A stretch of 64,000 nt of DNA. Source: VXLM01 sp965242665. GTDB lineage: Bacteria > Chloroflexota > Dehalococcoidia > Lucifugimonadales > VXLM01. How positions within the stretch are numbered: the first letter of the stretch is position 1; every line of letters starts with the position of its first letter. The position numbers and the translations under genes are program-made. The stretch is from NCBI GenBank assembly GCA_965242665.1, contig OZ251484.1:2604001-2668000 (forward strand), in the 5' to 3' direction. Positions 48,545 through 57,448 of the stretch are shown here, one piece after another. The notes beneath the pieces were generated by a model. It was not told the DNA's origin. It made no database searches and saw only the letters and a program-made list of their open reading frames with translations.

Positions 48545-50485
48545 TCACTCATGAAGGCGAACCTCGCCCTGCCAAATCCGACCCTCCTCTGCACTGAACT
48601 GCCCGGTCAATACATGCTCGACATCGTACTCCGGAAGATCGCGTACCGCAATGCACTTCCCATCGATGACCATGCCGTACGAAAGGAAGTCGAAGTCGAG
48701 GTTGTCGAACCCGTACTCCTGCCGCTCCTCCGGCAAGTCTCCAACGTTCCTCGGGACCACGTGCAAGAAGAAGCGCGCAGCGGCGTCGTCCGGACTGCAC
48801 GGTTCTTTGAAGTACACGAGAGCGTCCTCTCGAAGATATACATCGAAATTGGAACTGACGATGAGTCGCCCTTCCTGCTTGAGGCCGCCCATAGGTCTCG
48901 CAAGCCGATCGAACAGGCCAGGCGCTTCGATGAGATACAGCTTGCGCCTGTTGCCGGATTCTTCGACCACGATGTGCACTGCGTCCGCATAGTAGAACTC
49001 TTCACGCAATTCTTCGAGCACCTCGAACGTCGGCAACCGGTCTCCGTATCCCATGATCCAAAGTCTATCCGTCTCTGCGTCCACCGTTTCGAGTATATCA
49101 CTGATACATCCCCGGAGATCCCTGCGAACGATGCAGCCATTGCCGTAATAGTAATTGCTGGGATCGTGCGAGTTGTAGAAGCGCACGACCTCGGACAGGA
49201 TGGCGGCGACGTAGACCGCGTCTCCTTCCTGCATTCGTTCTTCCATGTCGGAGAGGAATCCCTCGATGTTCTGATGATCGGCGTATGGCTTGTCGTCTCT
49301 GATAGCGCTCACCCCGCTGAACACGACAACCACCGCGGCCAAACCCATCATCACGTGCACGAGCCGCGCGCTGGGAGTGAATGAAGGCCCGCCGGCAGCT
49401 ATGGAATGCAGCGAGTGTCCGAACGCTAGGAAGATGATCGGAGCAAGGTACAAAGATTGTCGAATGCCGCCGTAGGGGTATATCCGCAGCAATGCCGCGC
49501 AAACAGAGACCGCAAGAGAAAGAAGGAGCAGGATGGCGACAGCATCCAAGCGCGCCCTCTGGAAAGACACGATCAGGAAGATCACGAATCCCGCAAGTCC
49601 CAGTATCATAAGAGACTCCGTCGTATGGTAACGCAATAGATCGTCCGTCCGAGAAAGTACGAACTCTGCCATTGCCGCCGCGTCTGTATATCCGCCTGAG
49701 TAGTAATCCCACCGCAAATACTTGCCTCCGGCGAACCCGCCCGACTCCCACTGGTAGCGCAGCGTGGCGGCATAGCTTATGACGCACCCCGCCGCGAAAG
49801 AGACCGCAGGCCATACGAAGTACGAGAGCTTGCGCCAAACCCACCCTGCGGGGAAACCCAACCCATCCCGCACCGCGGCTCGACGACTCCAGAAAGTCCT
49901 CCCATCCATGACCGCGATAGTCCCGAACACAGCTACGCCGAAGAGAACGAGTCCGTACTGCACCAGCGGCGCAACGAACAACGATGCACAAAATAGAACA
50001 TACGTACCCCCCGTACTTCCCTCGGATGTAGGACAACATCCCGGCAGTCATCAGCACCGCAACGAGAGCGTCGACGGAGTATTCCCGAACTGCTGAGCAT
50101 GGCTTATCGCAGGGATGGAACCCGTTGCGAGCAGCGCCGCGATGAACGCCGCCCACCGGCCCACGCCGACCCGAGGCAGCAGGAAGAGCAGCGCAGCGAC
50201 GGTAAGCACGCTCGCAACGGCCGGCACGATGCGAACGCTGAGACGAGAACTCTCCACCTTCTGCACCGCGTACAAGACGAGCGGATAGAGTATCGGAGAA
50301 GAATTGTGCCTGCGAGTGTTCTCGAGAACTTCATCCAGAGTGCCCACTCTCGAGTTGTTGGCAGCCACGGCCTCGTCGTACTCGATGGTGCTCCCCGGCA
50401 AGTCCCAGAAACGCAGCGCCGCCGCTACGACGAGCAAGCATACGGCGGCTGCATAGTACAAGCGAGTCTTGCTACGATTGGACAT
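48545..50485 (-). pseudogene. GT39/ArnT-type membrane glycosyltransferase broken by two compensating frameshifts
   Basis: Read as one gene it would be about 646 residues with many membrane helices and the GT-C-type acidic loop motif STIEYDEAVAANN near residue 33. The first part (50485 to about 50085) is in one frame to HAQQFG. EYSVDALVAVLMTAG-MLSYIRGKYGG continues in a second frame. From about 50007 (YVLFCASLFVAPLVQYG) the original frame returns to the stop at 48545. The switches fall in G runs of the coding strand (complement of 50084-50086, one G too few; complement of 50007-50012, one G too many). In between, the original frame meets TGA at 50053-50051. It would transfer sugars from a lipid carrier. 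Either a real lesion or sequencing error. Confidence 0.8.
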
Positions 50486-50500
50486 TGACGGTCAGTATGA

Positions 50501-50529
50501 GTGGCATTAGGTGTATACTGTGGTATAAT
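50501..50529 (+). promoter_or_regulatory. Promoter of the sortase gene
   Basis: Extended -10 TGG-TATAAT (TATAAT at 50524-50529) with a weak -35 GTGGCA (50501-50506) at 17 bp. A second TATACT at 50514-50519 lies within the spacer. The divergent glycosyltransferase starts at 50485, so promoters may overlap. Confidence 0.55.
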
Positions 50530-50577
50530 TGAGGTAGACTAAATCATACGCGGCAGCATACATCCGAACCGGGCGGG

Positions 50578-51846
50578 ATGCGCCCAAAAGCGAGCGGGGC
50601 GTTGCGAAACAGGCGGTACACCATAGTTGCAGTCGGGATGCTCTCCCTCGGGGGCCTATTGCTGGCGGCTACTGCAGGGTACTATATCTACGCGCAATTA
50701 TCCAAGATGGGGCGGGAAGACCTCGTTCACGCCGTAGAACGCCCAACGGCGTCCGTCGTAACCATCCCGTCTTTCGCCCCCGCCCTCGGCGGCGAGGCCA
50801 AACCCCCGAGACCAGCGTCAGATCCGGAGCCACCGCAGGCGCACCGAACGACCGCCGTCTCATCTGCGCCGCACGAACGGAACTCGTCAAACTCCACCTT
50901 GGACTCGCCCAAGCCTACGGAAGTGGTGGTCTCCGCGCGAGACCTAGCCGCCTTCGGATTTCGAGGATCTGCCGCGCATCCAACAGTCCAATCCGCAATA
51001 GAAGCAGCGCGGACAAACCCAGCTGCCTTCGAAGAGCAGCCGGAAACCCGCCAGACGAATAGCGGACAACTCGATATGTCGATCGAACTGACCAATCCGA
51101 GAGCCGCAGCCGCGATCGAAGTCATCACCCTCCGACAAGCGCGGCGCGGCATGAACCTGCCCGGCTACGTCAACATCTACCAGGAAGATGTTGCGGCGGA
51201 CGATCCCGCCATCGAACCAGATGAAGACTCCACTCGTTCGGGAGCGATTGTGTACCTCCCCCCCCGGCGTCCCGTCTCTCCTCTGCAAACAAGCGAGGAT
51301 ATGGTCGCACAACTGGAGATAGACACCGCCCTCCGAACGCACCAGGCCTCCGAACCGCAGCCTGCCACGCTCATGACTGTGCCCGGCATCGGACTCAAAG
51401 CGTTGGTCGAAGAACTCGAAGTGGTCGACACAGGAGACAGCCGCGCATGGGAGACTCCAAAGCACGCCGTCGGACACATCCCTACCACCGCCAAACCCGG
51501 CACTGCCGGACAGGGCTGGTACTTCGGACACCTCCAAAGCCCGATCCGAGGAGAAGGCAGCGTGTTCCGCAAACTCCCCGAACTCGCATCGCGGTTCAAG
51601 AAGGGAGAGCGGTTCACCATCAACCTGGACGCCGGCGGTCTCCGCTACGTCTACGAGGTCTACCAAACCGAAGTAATCCATCAAAGCGAACTCGCCCTGA
51701 GCGACTCCGGACAGAATGACATTACATTAGTCGCGTGCTGGCCTGAGTACGTGTACTCCGAGCGAGTATTGGTCACTGCCGCGTTGGTCGATGTGGTCGA
51801 CGTACCTGAGTCGGATCGAACATCCGTCGCCATGAGCGGACTGTAA
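50578..51846 (+). CDS. Sortase (class D/E-like) with a long linker
   Basis: A 422-residue membrane-anchored transpeptidase. One N-terminal membrane helix (MLSLGGLLLAATAGYYIYA) is followed by a long low-complexity linker to about residue 265. The sortase domain has the catalytic His in GWYFGHLQSP near 323, the Cys in ITLVACWPEY near 390 and the Arg shortly after in SERVLV. It would join secreted proteins to the cell wall or to each other. No LPXTG-type substrate was recognised in the window. A TlpA-like gene follows by 52 bp. Confidence 0.88.
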   Translation: MRPKASGALRNRRYTIVAVGMLSLGGLLLAATAGYYIYAQLSKMGREDLVHAVERPTASVVTIPSFAPALGGEAKPPRPASDPEPPQAHRTTAVSSAPHERNSSNSTLDSPKPTEVVVSARDLAAFGFRGSAAHPTVQSAIEAARTNPAAFEEQPETRQTNSGQLDMSIELTNPRAAAAIEVITLRQARRGMNLPGYVNIYQEDVAADDPAIEPDEDSTRSGAIVYLPPRRPVSPLQTSEDMVAQLEIDTALRTHQASEPQPATLMTVPGIGLKALVEELEVVDTGDSRAWETPKHAVGHIPTTAKPGTAGQGWYFGHLQSPIRGEGSVFRKLPELASRFKKGERFTINLDAGGLRYVYEVYQTEVIHQSELALSDSGQNDITLVACWPEYVYSERVLVTAALVDVVDVPESDRTSVAMSGL

Positions 51847-51898
51847 TCCGCAACGGCCTGCCGCGCCGATCACCCTCGGACGAGATTCTAGCAACGAC

Positions 51899-52504
51899 AT
51901 GAGCGCATCCATCCGTATCGGCGCCGCGTCCGCAGCCGCGCTACTCATCCTCGCGCTCGTTGGACTCCTCGCTTGGGGGCTAATGAACCGATCTTCCCCT
52001 ACCGGACTGAGCGGATTTACCCGCGTCGGCCGACCAGCCCCGGATTTCCTGCTGCAGTCGTTCGACGACGGCGAGATACTCCTCTCCGGTCAACGCGGCA
52101 AGATCGTCGTCATAAACTTCTGGTCGTCCACGTGCCCTCCGTGCCGTGCCGAGGCCAGGGAACTGGAGTCTGCATGGAGGTCGTACCAAGACAGGGGCGT
52201 CCTCTTCATCGGCGCAAACATCGATGACGGCCGCGAGCCGGCGCAACGATTTCTCCGCGAGTTCGACGTAACCTATCCAAACGGGCCCGATGAGGACAGC
52301 CGCGTCGCGATCGACTACGGCGTCGTGGGTATCCCAGTCACGTTCCTGGTGGACGAAGACGGCGTCGTCGCACGCCGCTGGGTTGGCGCGATTGACCACG
52401 CGCAGCTCACCGCGTGGATCGAAGAGCTCCTCCTGGGAGGCCCGCCATCCGGCGAGACCGAAGGCATCGACGAAGATACCTACTACCAATTGGACGAACT
52501 ATGA
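51899..52504 (+). CDS. TlpA/ResA-like membrane-anchored thioredoxin
   Basis: A 201-residue protein. One N-terminal membrane helix (AALLILALVGLLAWGLM) anchors an extracytoplasmic thioredoxin fold with the active site FWSSTCPPCRAE near residue 80, and the cis-Pro in GIPVTFLVDEDG near 145. CPPC and the inserted helix region fit TlpA/ResA/AhpC-like reductants. It reduces disulfides outside the membrane, for example in cytochrome c maturation or for sortase-linked proteins. It ends 7 bp from the convergent metalloprotease. Confidence 0.93.
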   Translation: MSASIRIGAASAAALLILALVGLLAWGLMNRSSPTGLSGFTRVGRPAPDFLLQSFDDGEILLSGQRGKIVVINFWSSTCPPCRAEARELESAWRSYQDRGVLFIGANIDDGREPAQRFLREFDVTYPNGPDEDSRVAIDYGVVGIPVTFLVDEDGVVARRWVGAIDHAQLTAWIEELLLGGPPSGETEGIDEDTYYQLDEL

Positions 52505-52511
52505 CCGGCCA

Positions 52512-54524
52512 TTACTTGCCTTCCTGCACAGAAAGCGAGAACTCCGACAAGTGGCGCGTGTTTTTCGCGAGCGGGGAGACGACCACGACCGCGTTTAGTA
52601 TTTCGTCGCCCAGCCCAGCTATCTCGATCCGCCCCCTGCCCTTGCTGTCTACGTCCATCCGCCGCACCACGTCCCCGCCGTCCCGACGCCGCTCGATCAC
52701 CAGTACGGCATATTCGACCGGAACGGTATTGTCGATGCGCTCGAATCCCGCCGCGTCCCAATCTCCCGCGCTCTCTCCGTCATCGAAGAAACCAAGTTCG
52801 GGCACCGCGATGTCGTCGATGACGATGCCATCATCATAGATCGAGGCGTCCGTGACGTATTCGAACCGAACTAGGGTCTTGGATCCCGCGAACGGCGTCA
52901 AATCCATGCGTTCCCGCAGCCACCCATCCGATGCTCCCGTGAACGCATGACCGAAGCTGTTCGACAGCGGATTCTCGTCGGTCGTGTTCTCGCCTCTCAG
53001 GATCGTCCACGTGTCGCCCCCATCCGCCGATGCCTCTACGTAGGCGTAGTCCCATCCATCCTCGATCTCGAACCACACTTGAAATTCGAGCGACGCTTCC
53101 GCTAGACCCCTCAAGTCGACCTCGCGGGTAAGCGTCGTGTCGATGGCGTCCCCGCGGTTGCCCCACCAACACTGGCCCCCGCTGTAGCACTCGACCCCAA
53201 ACTGTCTTGTGGAGGCGTCTCCTCGAAACTCGAGGACTACATCGCCCGACAGTGACCCCAAATCGAAGTATCGGGCAGAGTACGGGGGGAGAACCCCCGT
53301 GTTTTCTCCATACTCTCGAATACGGTCGACCTCCTGCACCTGCACGCGCCTTTCAGGGTATCCATAGGGGCCCGACACGGAATCCAGATAGTTGGCCGCG
53401 ATCCAATCCACGAACACCTCGTCGAAGGTCTTCCCATGCCGGGCCAAGACGGCGTTCATGCCGTCCACGCCGTCACGCGGCTCGGCGATTAGATCGCCAA
53501 GCACATCCGATCCGCCGTACTGCCCCATCAAGTACAGCATGAACAGCGTAGCCGCGCCGTAGTGAGGCGGACTGCCCTCCCCGACATGCCAGTACGTGAG
53601 CTGAGTCGACGGCTCGTTCAAGAAGGCGTCGATGAAGCCGGACCCGTACCCCAAGAACTCACCCACTGCTTCCGACATCCCCTCGTTTACCCACGTCTCC
53701 TCGCCGCGGTCGCGCGCCCAATGGATGGCGTGCTGCAACTCGTGCACCAACACGCCCATGTATCCCGTCGATCCCGGCCGAGATATGTCTCCGTCCATGA
53801 AGACCATCTCCCGCTCGTTGCTAAGCTCGCGAACCGACCGCGGATACTCGCTCCGCGCGTCGAAATATCCAGCAATGCCGTCGCCCAAATCCGTATGCAG
53901 AACCGTCACCCGCGGGTCGCCGTCTACTCCGGGATTCCAGACATCCCCCAATACTTCGAGCAGTATGGGGCGCACCCTCTCGTACTCATCGGCTGCGCGT
54001 TGCAGGTCATCGACCTGCACGGCTTGCACGTCATCGACATACCAGTATGCGTTTGGGCTGACAAATTGGAGCGTCGCATCGACGACGCGAACCGTGTTCG
54101 ACTCGATTTCGGTCACGAAGAACCGATGGCGGTCTCCAATCTCGTACCCACCCCGAACGGCGTCCACAGTGCGCGGCGTGTCCTTGGGCACTGCCCCCAG
54201 CCGCTGCGCCAGCTCGTGAAGGTCGCGCTCCGGTAAATCACGGGACAGGCTCCGAGGATCGGGAACGCCCGGATCTGCGGCATCCCCCGTCGCAGGAGTC
54301 TCCGTCGGCGCGACCGTCGGGGCCGGGATGCTCGTTGCCGGAGGCCCGCCTATCGCAGGCTCCGTCGGGCGGGAAGTCGGAGACGGGGCCGCGGACGAGA
54401 CTGGGGTCTCTTGCGTCCCAACGTCCGTCAACGGATTGGGCGTTTGAATCGACTGGTTCCGCGTCCCCCCGCAAGACACGAGAACCACCGCCGCTACAAT
54501 CCCAAGCCAAGCGAACATACGCAT
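52512..54524 (-). CDS. Secreted metalloprotease lipoprotein (immune-inhibitor-A-like)
   Basis: A 670-residue lipoprotein with a lipobox near residue 18 (VAAVVLVSC) and a Pro/Thr-rich linker to about 80. The catalytic zinc helix is HELQHAIHW near residue 250, with the downstream Glu in WVNEGMSEAVGEFLGYG. The C-terminal half has beta-sandwich segments typical of immune inhibitor A-like proteases (WFEIEDGWDYAYVEASADGG, then TLVRFEYVTDASIYDDGIVI). It should degrade protein at the cell surface. It is the third surface protease in the window, with the giant subtilase and the peptidase-MA-like enzyme. Confidence 0.85.
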   Translation of the reverse strand: MRMFAWLGIVAAVVLVSCGGTRNQSIQTPNPLTDVGTQETPVSSAAPSPTSRPTEPAIGGPPATSIPAPTVAPTETPATGDAADPGVPDPRSLSRDLPERDLHELAQRLGAVPKDTPRTVDAVRGGYEIGDRHRFFVTEIESNTVRVVDATLQFVSPNAYWYVDDVQAVQVDDLQRAADEYERVRPILLEVLGDVWNPGVDGDPRVTVLHTDLGDGIAGYFDARSEYPRSVRELSNEREMVFMDGDISRPGSTGYMGVLVHELQHAIHWARDRGEETWVNEGMSEAVGEFLGYGSGFIDAFLNEPSTQLTYWHVGEGSPPHYGAATLFMLYLMGQYGGSDVLGDLIAEPRDGVDGMNAVLARHGKTFDEVFVDWIAANYLDSVSGPYGYPERRVQVQEVDRIREYGENTGVLPPYSARYFDLGSLSGDVVLEFRGDASTRQFGVECYSGGQCWWGNRGDAIDTTLTREVDLRGLAEASLEFQVWFEIEDGWDYAYVEASADGGDTWTILRGENTTDENPLSNSFGHAFTGASDGWLRERMDLTPFAGSKTLVRFEYVTDASIYDDGIVIDDIAVPELGFFDDGESAGDWDAAGFERIDNTVPVEYAVLVIERRRDGGDVVRRMDVDSKGRGRIEIAGLGDEILNAVVVVSPLAKNTRHLSEFSLSVQEGK

Positions 54525-54617
54525 CTAACCCTCCATTCTACCGACCCGGGACACTCCGCCACATCATGGCGTTCATATCGCCGACATCCTTGCCGGCGGC
54601 GCTTACAGCAGGGCCCG

Positions 54618-55583
54618 CTATTCTTCCGCCTCTACTTTCACTAGCTTCTGAAACGAGCGTAGCTCTTGAGGCGGCTCCATCCGCCGGCCATAGTCGCTGT
54701 ACGACACCTCCGCAACGTAGACGTCGCCCTTCGAGTCGACCGCAATCCCATGAGGAGAATAGAATCGGCCGGGTTCCTTCCCATAGCTCTCGCGGCCAAC
54801 GCGCGCCAACAGAGTCCCGTCTGTCTCGTATATGGATATGCGCGGGCCGAGATCCGTCCCCAGCGTGTTCGACGCGATCCCCGCAAAGTACTCGCCGACG
54901 TACACGATGTCCCGATCACCCCGCTTGTCGATGTGCACCGCAGCAGCCTTCGACATATTCACCCACTGAGTCTCGTACCTGCCGTTGCGGTCGAACACCT
55001 GCACGCGATGGTTCTCGCGGTCCCCAATGTAGATGTATCCCTCTCGGTCGATTTCGATGTTGTGAACGATGTTGAGCTGCCCCTCTCCCGTGCCCGACTC
55101 TCCCCACGTATGCAGATAGTTGCCATCCGCATCGTACTTGTGGACGTGCGCGTTTGCGTAGCCGTCTGCGACGTAGATCGAGCCATCGCTCATGTCCACC
55201 GCCACATGCGTCGGACGGCCAAACGGCTCGCCGCTCATCGCAGGCGCAGGGTTGCCGGGGTCGCCGAGCGTGAACAGCAAATCCCCCTGGGCCGTCAGCT
55301 TCCTCACGGTGGAGTCCCCCGTGTCTACGCAAAAGATCGAATCGTCCGGGCCGATCGTGATCCCATGCGGTGTCGTGAAGATGTCTTCTCCCCACGAACG
55401 GAGAAACTTGCCGTCGCTGTCGAACACGATGACCGGGTGCCCCCCGCGGTTGTAGACGTACACGTTGTCCTTGCTGTCCACGGCCACCGCCGTAGCCTCC
55501 CGGTACGTCCACCCATCAGGCAATTCACCCCAGTTGAGACCGGAAATCTCGTATGTATATTCCCCGCTGCCAAGTCGAACCAT
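54618..55583 (-). CDS. NHL-repeat six-bladed beta-propeller protein
   Basis: A 321-residue protein starting at ATG 55583 after AAAGGAAA; the open frame back to 55646 is not needed. NHL repeats are plain: VAVDSKDNVYVYNRGGHPVIVFDSDG, then PHGITIGPDDSIFCVDTGDSTVRKL, PTHVAVDMSDGSIYVADGY, VHNIEIDREGYIYIGDREN and PHGIAVDSKGDVYVAEVSY. No signal peptide is visible. Related proteins are annotated as peptidyl-alpha-hydroxyglycine amidating-lyase-like or gluconolactonase-like, but the fold alone does not give activity. It follows the HpaI aldolase gene on the same strand by about 147 bp. Confidence 0.85.
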   Translation of the reverse strand: MVRLGSGEYTYEISGLNWGELPDGWTYREATAVAVDSKDNVYVYNRGGHPVIVFDSDGKFLRSWGEDIFTTPHGITIGPDDSIFCVDTGDSTVRKLTAQGDLLFTLGDPGNPAPAMSGEPFGRPTHVAVDMSDGSIYVADGYANAHVHKYDADGNYLHTWGESGTGEGQLNIVHNIEIDREGYIYIGDRENHRVQVFDRNGRYETQWVNMSKAAAVHIDKRGDRDIVYVGEYFAGIASNTLGTDLGPRISIYETDGTLLARVGRESYGKEPGRFYSPHGIAVDSKGDVYVAEVSYSDYGRRMEPPQELRSFQKLVKVEAEE

Positions 55584-55730
55584 TATTCGTCGTTTCCTTT
55601 CGAAGCGTTTGCACTCAGAGGCATCGAACGCATTTGGTCTGTCCAAATCGGTAGGGCATCCCCCCCCCTGCTCCTGCGAGCCGTTCGGTCGTCCGAGCGC
55701 AGGCCGCGAACGACAGGGGCTCGCCGCTAG

Positions 55731-56468
55731 TCACGGCGCGAGTTCGAGCAAGATCGGAACTCCCATATCGATGTACTTCTGGCGGGTATCCGGAGTATTG
55801 TTCCGGTGAACCAGACTCGTTCCCGTCCCATCGAGCTCCTTCAGCAGATGCTGCACGCAGTCGTCGACCGTCTGGAATGGGTGGTTTGGGTGCGTCTCGA
55901 TGTCCAGCGTAAGATCCATCGGTCCGACGGAGATGCAATCGACACCCGTCCGCGCCAGCGCGTGCGCGTTGGACACCGCGGAGATCGACTCGACCTGAAT
56001 CCACAACACCCCGGTCGAGTTCCACCATCGCCGGTATGCGACATGGTCGCCGCCGCGCTTCTCGAAGCCCAACCGCGTCCGTCCACCCCAGCTCCGAACC
56101 CCGTCCGGCACATAGTAGAAATTCGCAACCGCCTCGTCCACAGTCTCCTCCGTCTCCACTTGCGGAACCTCCACACCCGTCGGCCCCAAATCCAAGTAGT
56201 TGCCAATCAAGTACGTATGCCGCGTGTGCTTGATCCGAAATTGCACGTGGATGCCAATCTCCGCCGCAGTCTCGCAAAAGGCGACGAGGGTCTCCTCGTT
56301 GAATGCGGAATGTTGGCTGTCCGTGCTCACGAAATCATACGGCCCCGACGCGATGATGTCCTCGAGATGCCCCTTCGACACCTTCGACGAGACGCTTACT
56401 CCAAGCAGCTGCTCCCCCGCATGAATTCGCTCCTTCAATGTGAGCGCTCCCGCCTTCGTTGGTTCCAT
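55731..56468 (-). CDS. HpcH/HpaI-family class II aldolase
   Basis: A 245-residue metal-dependent aldolase. It begins MEPTKAGALTLKERIHAGEQL after GGGAGGG. DFVSTDSQHSAFNEET near 43 is the divergent form of the family's substrate loop, LDLGPTGVEVPQVETEETVDEA near 100 contributes a metal ligand Glu, and VDCISVGPMDLTLDIE near 185 contributes the Asp. It cleaves or forms 2-keto-3-deoxy acids with pyruvate as donor. Together with the PfkB (KDG-kinase-like) gene elsewhere it hints at sugar-acid use. Confidence 0.88.
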   Translation of the reverse strand: MEPTKAGALTLKERIHAGEQLLGVSVSSKVSKGHLEDIIASGPYDFVSTDSQHSAFNEETLVAFCETAAEIGIHVQFRIKHTRHTYLIGNYLDLGPTGVEVPQVETEETVDEAVANFYYVPDGVRSWGGRTRLGFEKRGGDHVAYRRWWNSTGVLWIQVESISAVSNAHALARTGVDCISVGPMDLTLDIETHPNHPFQTVDDCVQHLLKELDGTGTSLVHRNNTPDTRQKYIDMGVPILLELAP

Positions 56469-56768
56469 GTGCGCTATACCCTCCCATGAATCAGGTAAAA
56501 GACGTCTAGCGCACATTGTACGGTATTTGTGCAGCCAAGTCTATAGCTTGCACCCGGTGAAGCCGCGAGTGCGAAGCAAGACCCGGCCCCGCCAAGACGA
56601 TCCCCGCGCTCTGAATCCGCATCACCCGTTGCTTAGGTGGAAACGTCATTCCCGTGAAATGGGACCCTTGCGGAACTCAAGGGGCCGGGGAGTTTTTCCA
56701 CCCTCTCCCTCTTCTAGTGAGAGGGAATAGAACTAGCTATCTTCATACCTCCAAGGTTACGCAAATCC

Positions 56769-57368
56769 TCAGTTCAGCTGTGCGACGCTGAAGACGACCC
56801 GGAAGGGTTTGCAGTATATCACGACCGATCCAAACTCCGCCGGCTCGATAGCGTCCGAGATGGGGTAGTTCTGGTTTCCCACGTTCCCCTTGAGCTTTCC
56901 CAGCTCCTCGTACCCGGCGTCGTCGAGATCGCCCCTGCCCAGCGGGTCGGAGCTCCTCGCCAACAGAACGCGCAAATCGGGGCCGTTGGTCACGCGGAAG
57001 TCTTCCAGCCGCAAGACGTTGCTGCCGTCCGCCAGACGGTAGATCGTTGCAGTGCCCTCCCCCTTGTGAAAGCTGTCTGCATCCTCGAACTGTCCGGACG
57101 CGGTGGCTGCGTTCGCCGCTTCCACCATCTCCCCGGACATCGCTTCTTCCATCGCATTCTCGACCTTCGCCATCGTCATCATCACCGTCTCGGCGTCCGA
57201 CTGCGAGATGCCAGCAGGGATGGCGGCGTTCTCCGTCAGGGGAAACGCTTCATCCACCTCCGTGTCGATGAATAGAGGCGACAGCAGCCACCAACCGAGC
57301 AGTGCCGCGGGGACGCCAACGACGAACCCCGCGCCGAACCACAACAACTTGTGCATCGATGCGCTCAT
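56769..57368 (-). CDS. DM13-domain membrane-anchored protein
   Basis: A 199-residue protein starting at ATG 57368 after GGGGGTGA. One N-terminal membrane helix (LLWFGAGFVVGVPAALLGWWLL) precedes an acidic helical stretch and a C-terminal DM13 domain: SFHKGEGTATIYRLADGSNVLRLEDF, then NGPDLRVLLA, LGKLKGNVGNQNYPI and SVVIYCKPFRVVFSVAQL with the conserved Cys. DM13 domains are thought to handle electrons or redox. It faces outside. The gap 56469-56768 upstream of the aldolase gene holds a degenerate REP half-unit and a small CCCTCTC/GAGAGGG repeat only. Confidence 0.82.
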   Translation of the reverse strand: MSASMHKLLWFGAGFVVGVPAALLGWWLLSPLFIDTEVDEAFPLTENAAIPAGISQSDAETVMMTMAKVENAMEEAMSGEMVEAANAATASGQFEDADSFHKGEGTATIYRLADGSNVLRLEDFRVTNGPDLRVLLARSSDPLGRGDLDDAGYEELGKLKGNVGNQNYPISDAIEPAEFGSVVIYCKPFRVVFSVAQLN

Positions 57369-57448
57369 TGATTCACCCCCAGAATCACATCGTAGTCTCG
57401 TCCGCATTGTACCACGCCGCCGCGAATTTCACCCGCGCGGGGCATCCT

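Noticed and set aside
49098..50156. Independent gene in the middle frame of the glycosyltransferase region
   Set aside because: Only its short segment EYSVDALVAVLMTAG...KYGG resembles protein; the rest is a shadow. It is the out-of-frame piece of the broken gene.
56690..56735. Intrinsic terminator from the CCCTCTC/GAGAGGG repeat
   Set aside because: The T-run precedes the stem on the plus strand, and the minus strand has As after it, so neither orientation fits a terminator.
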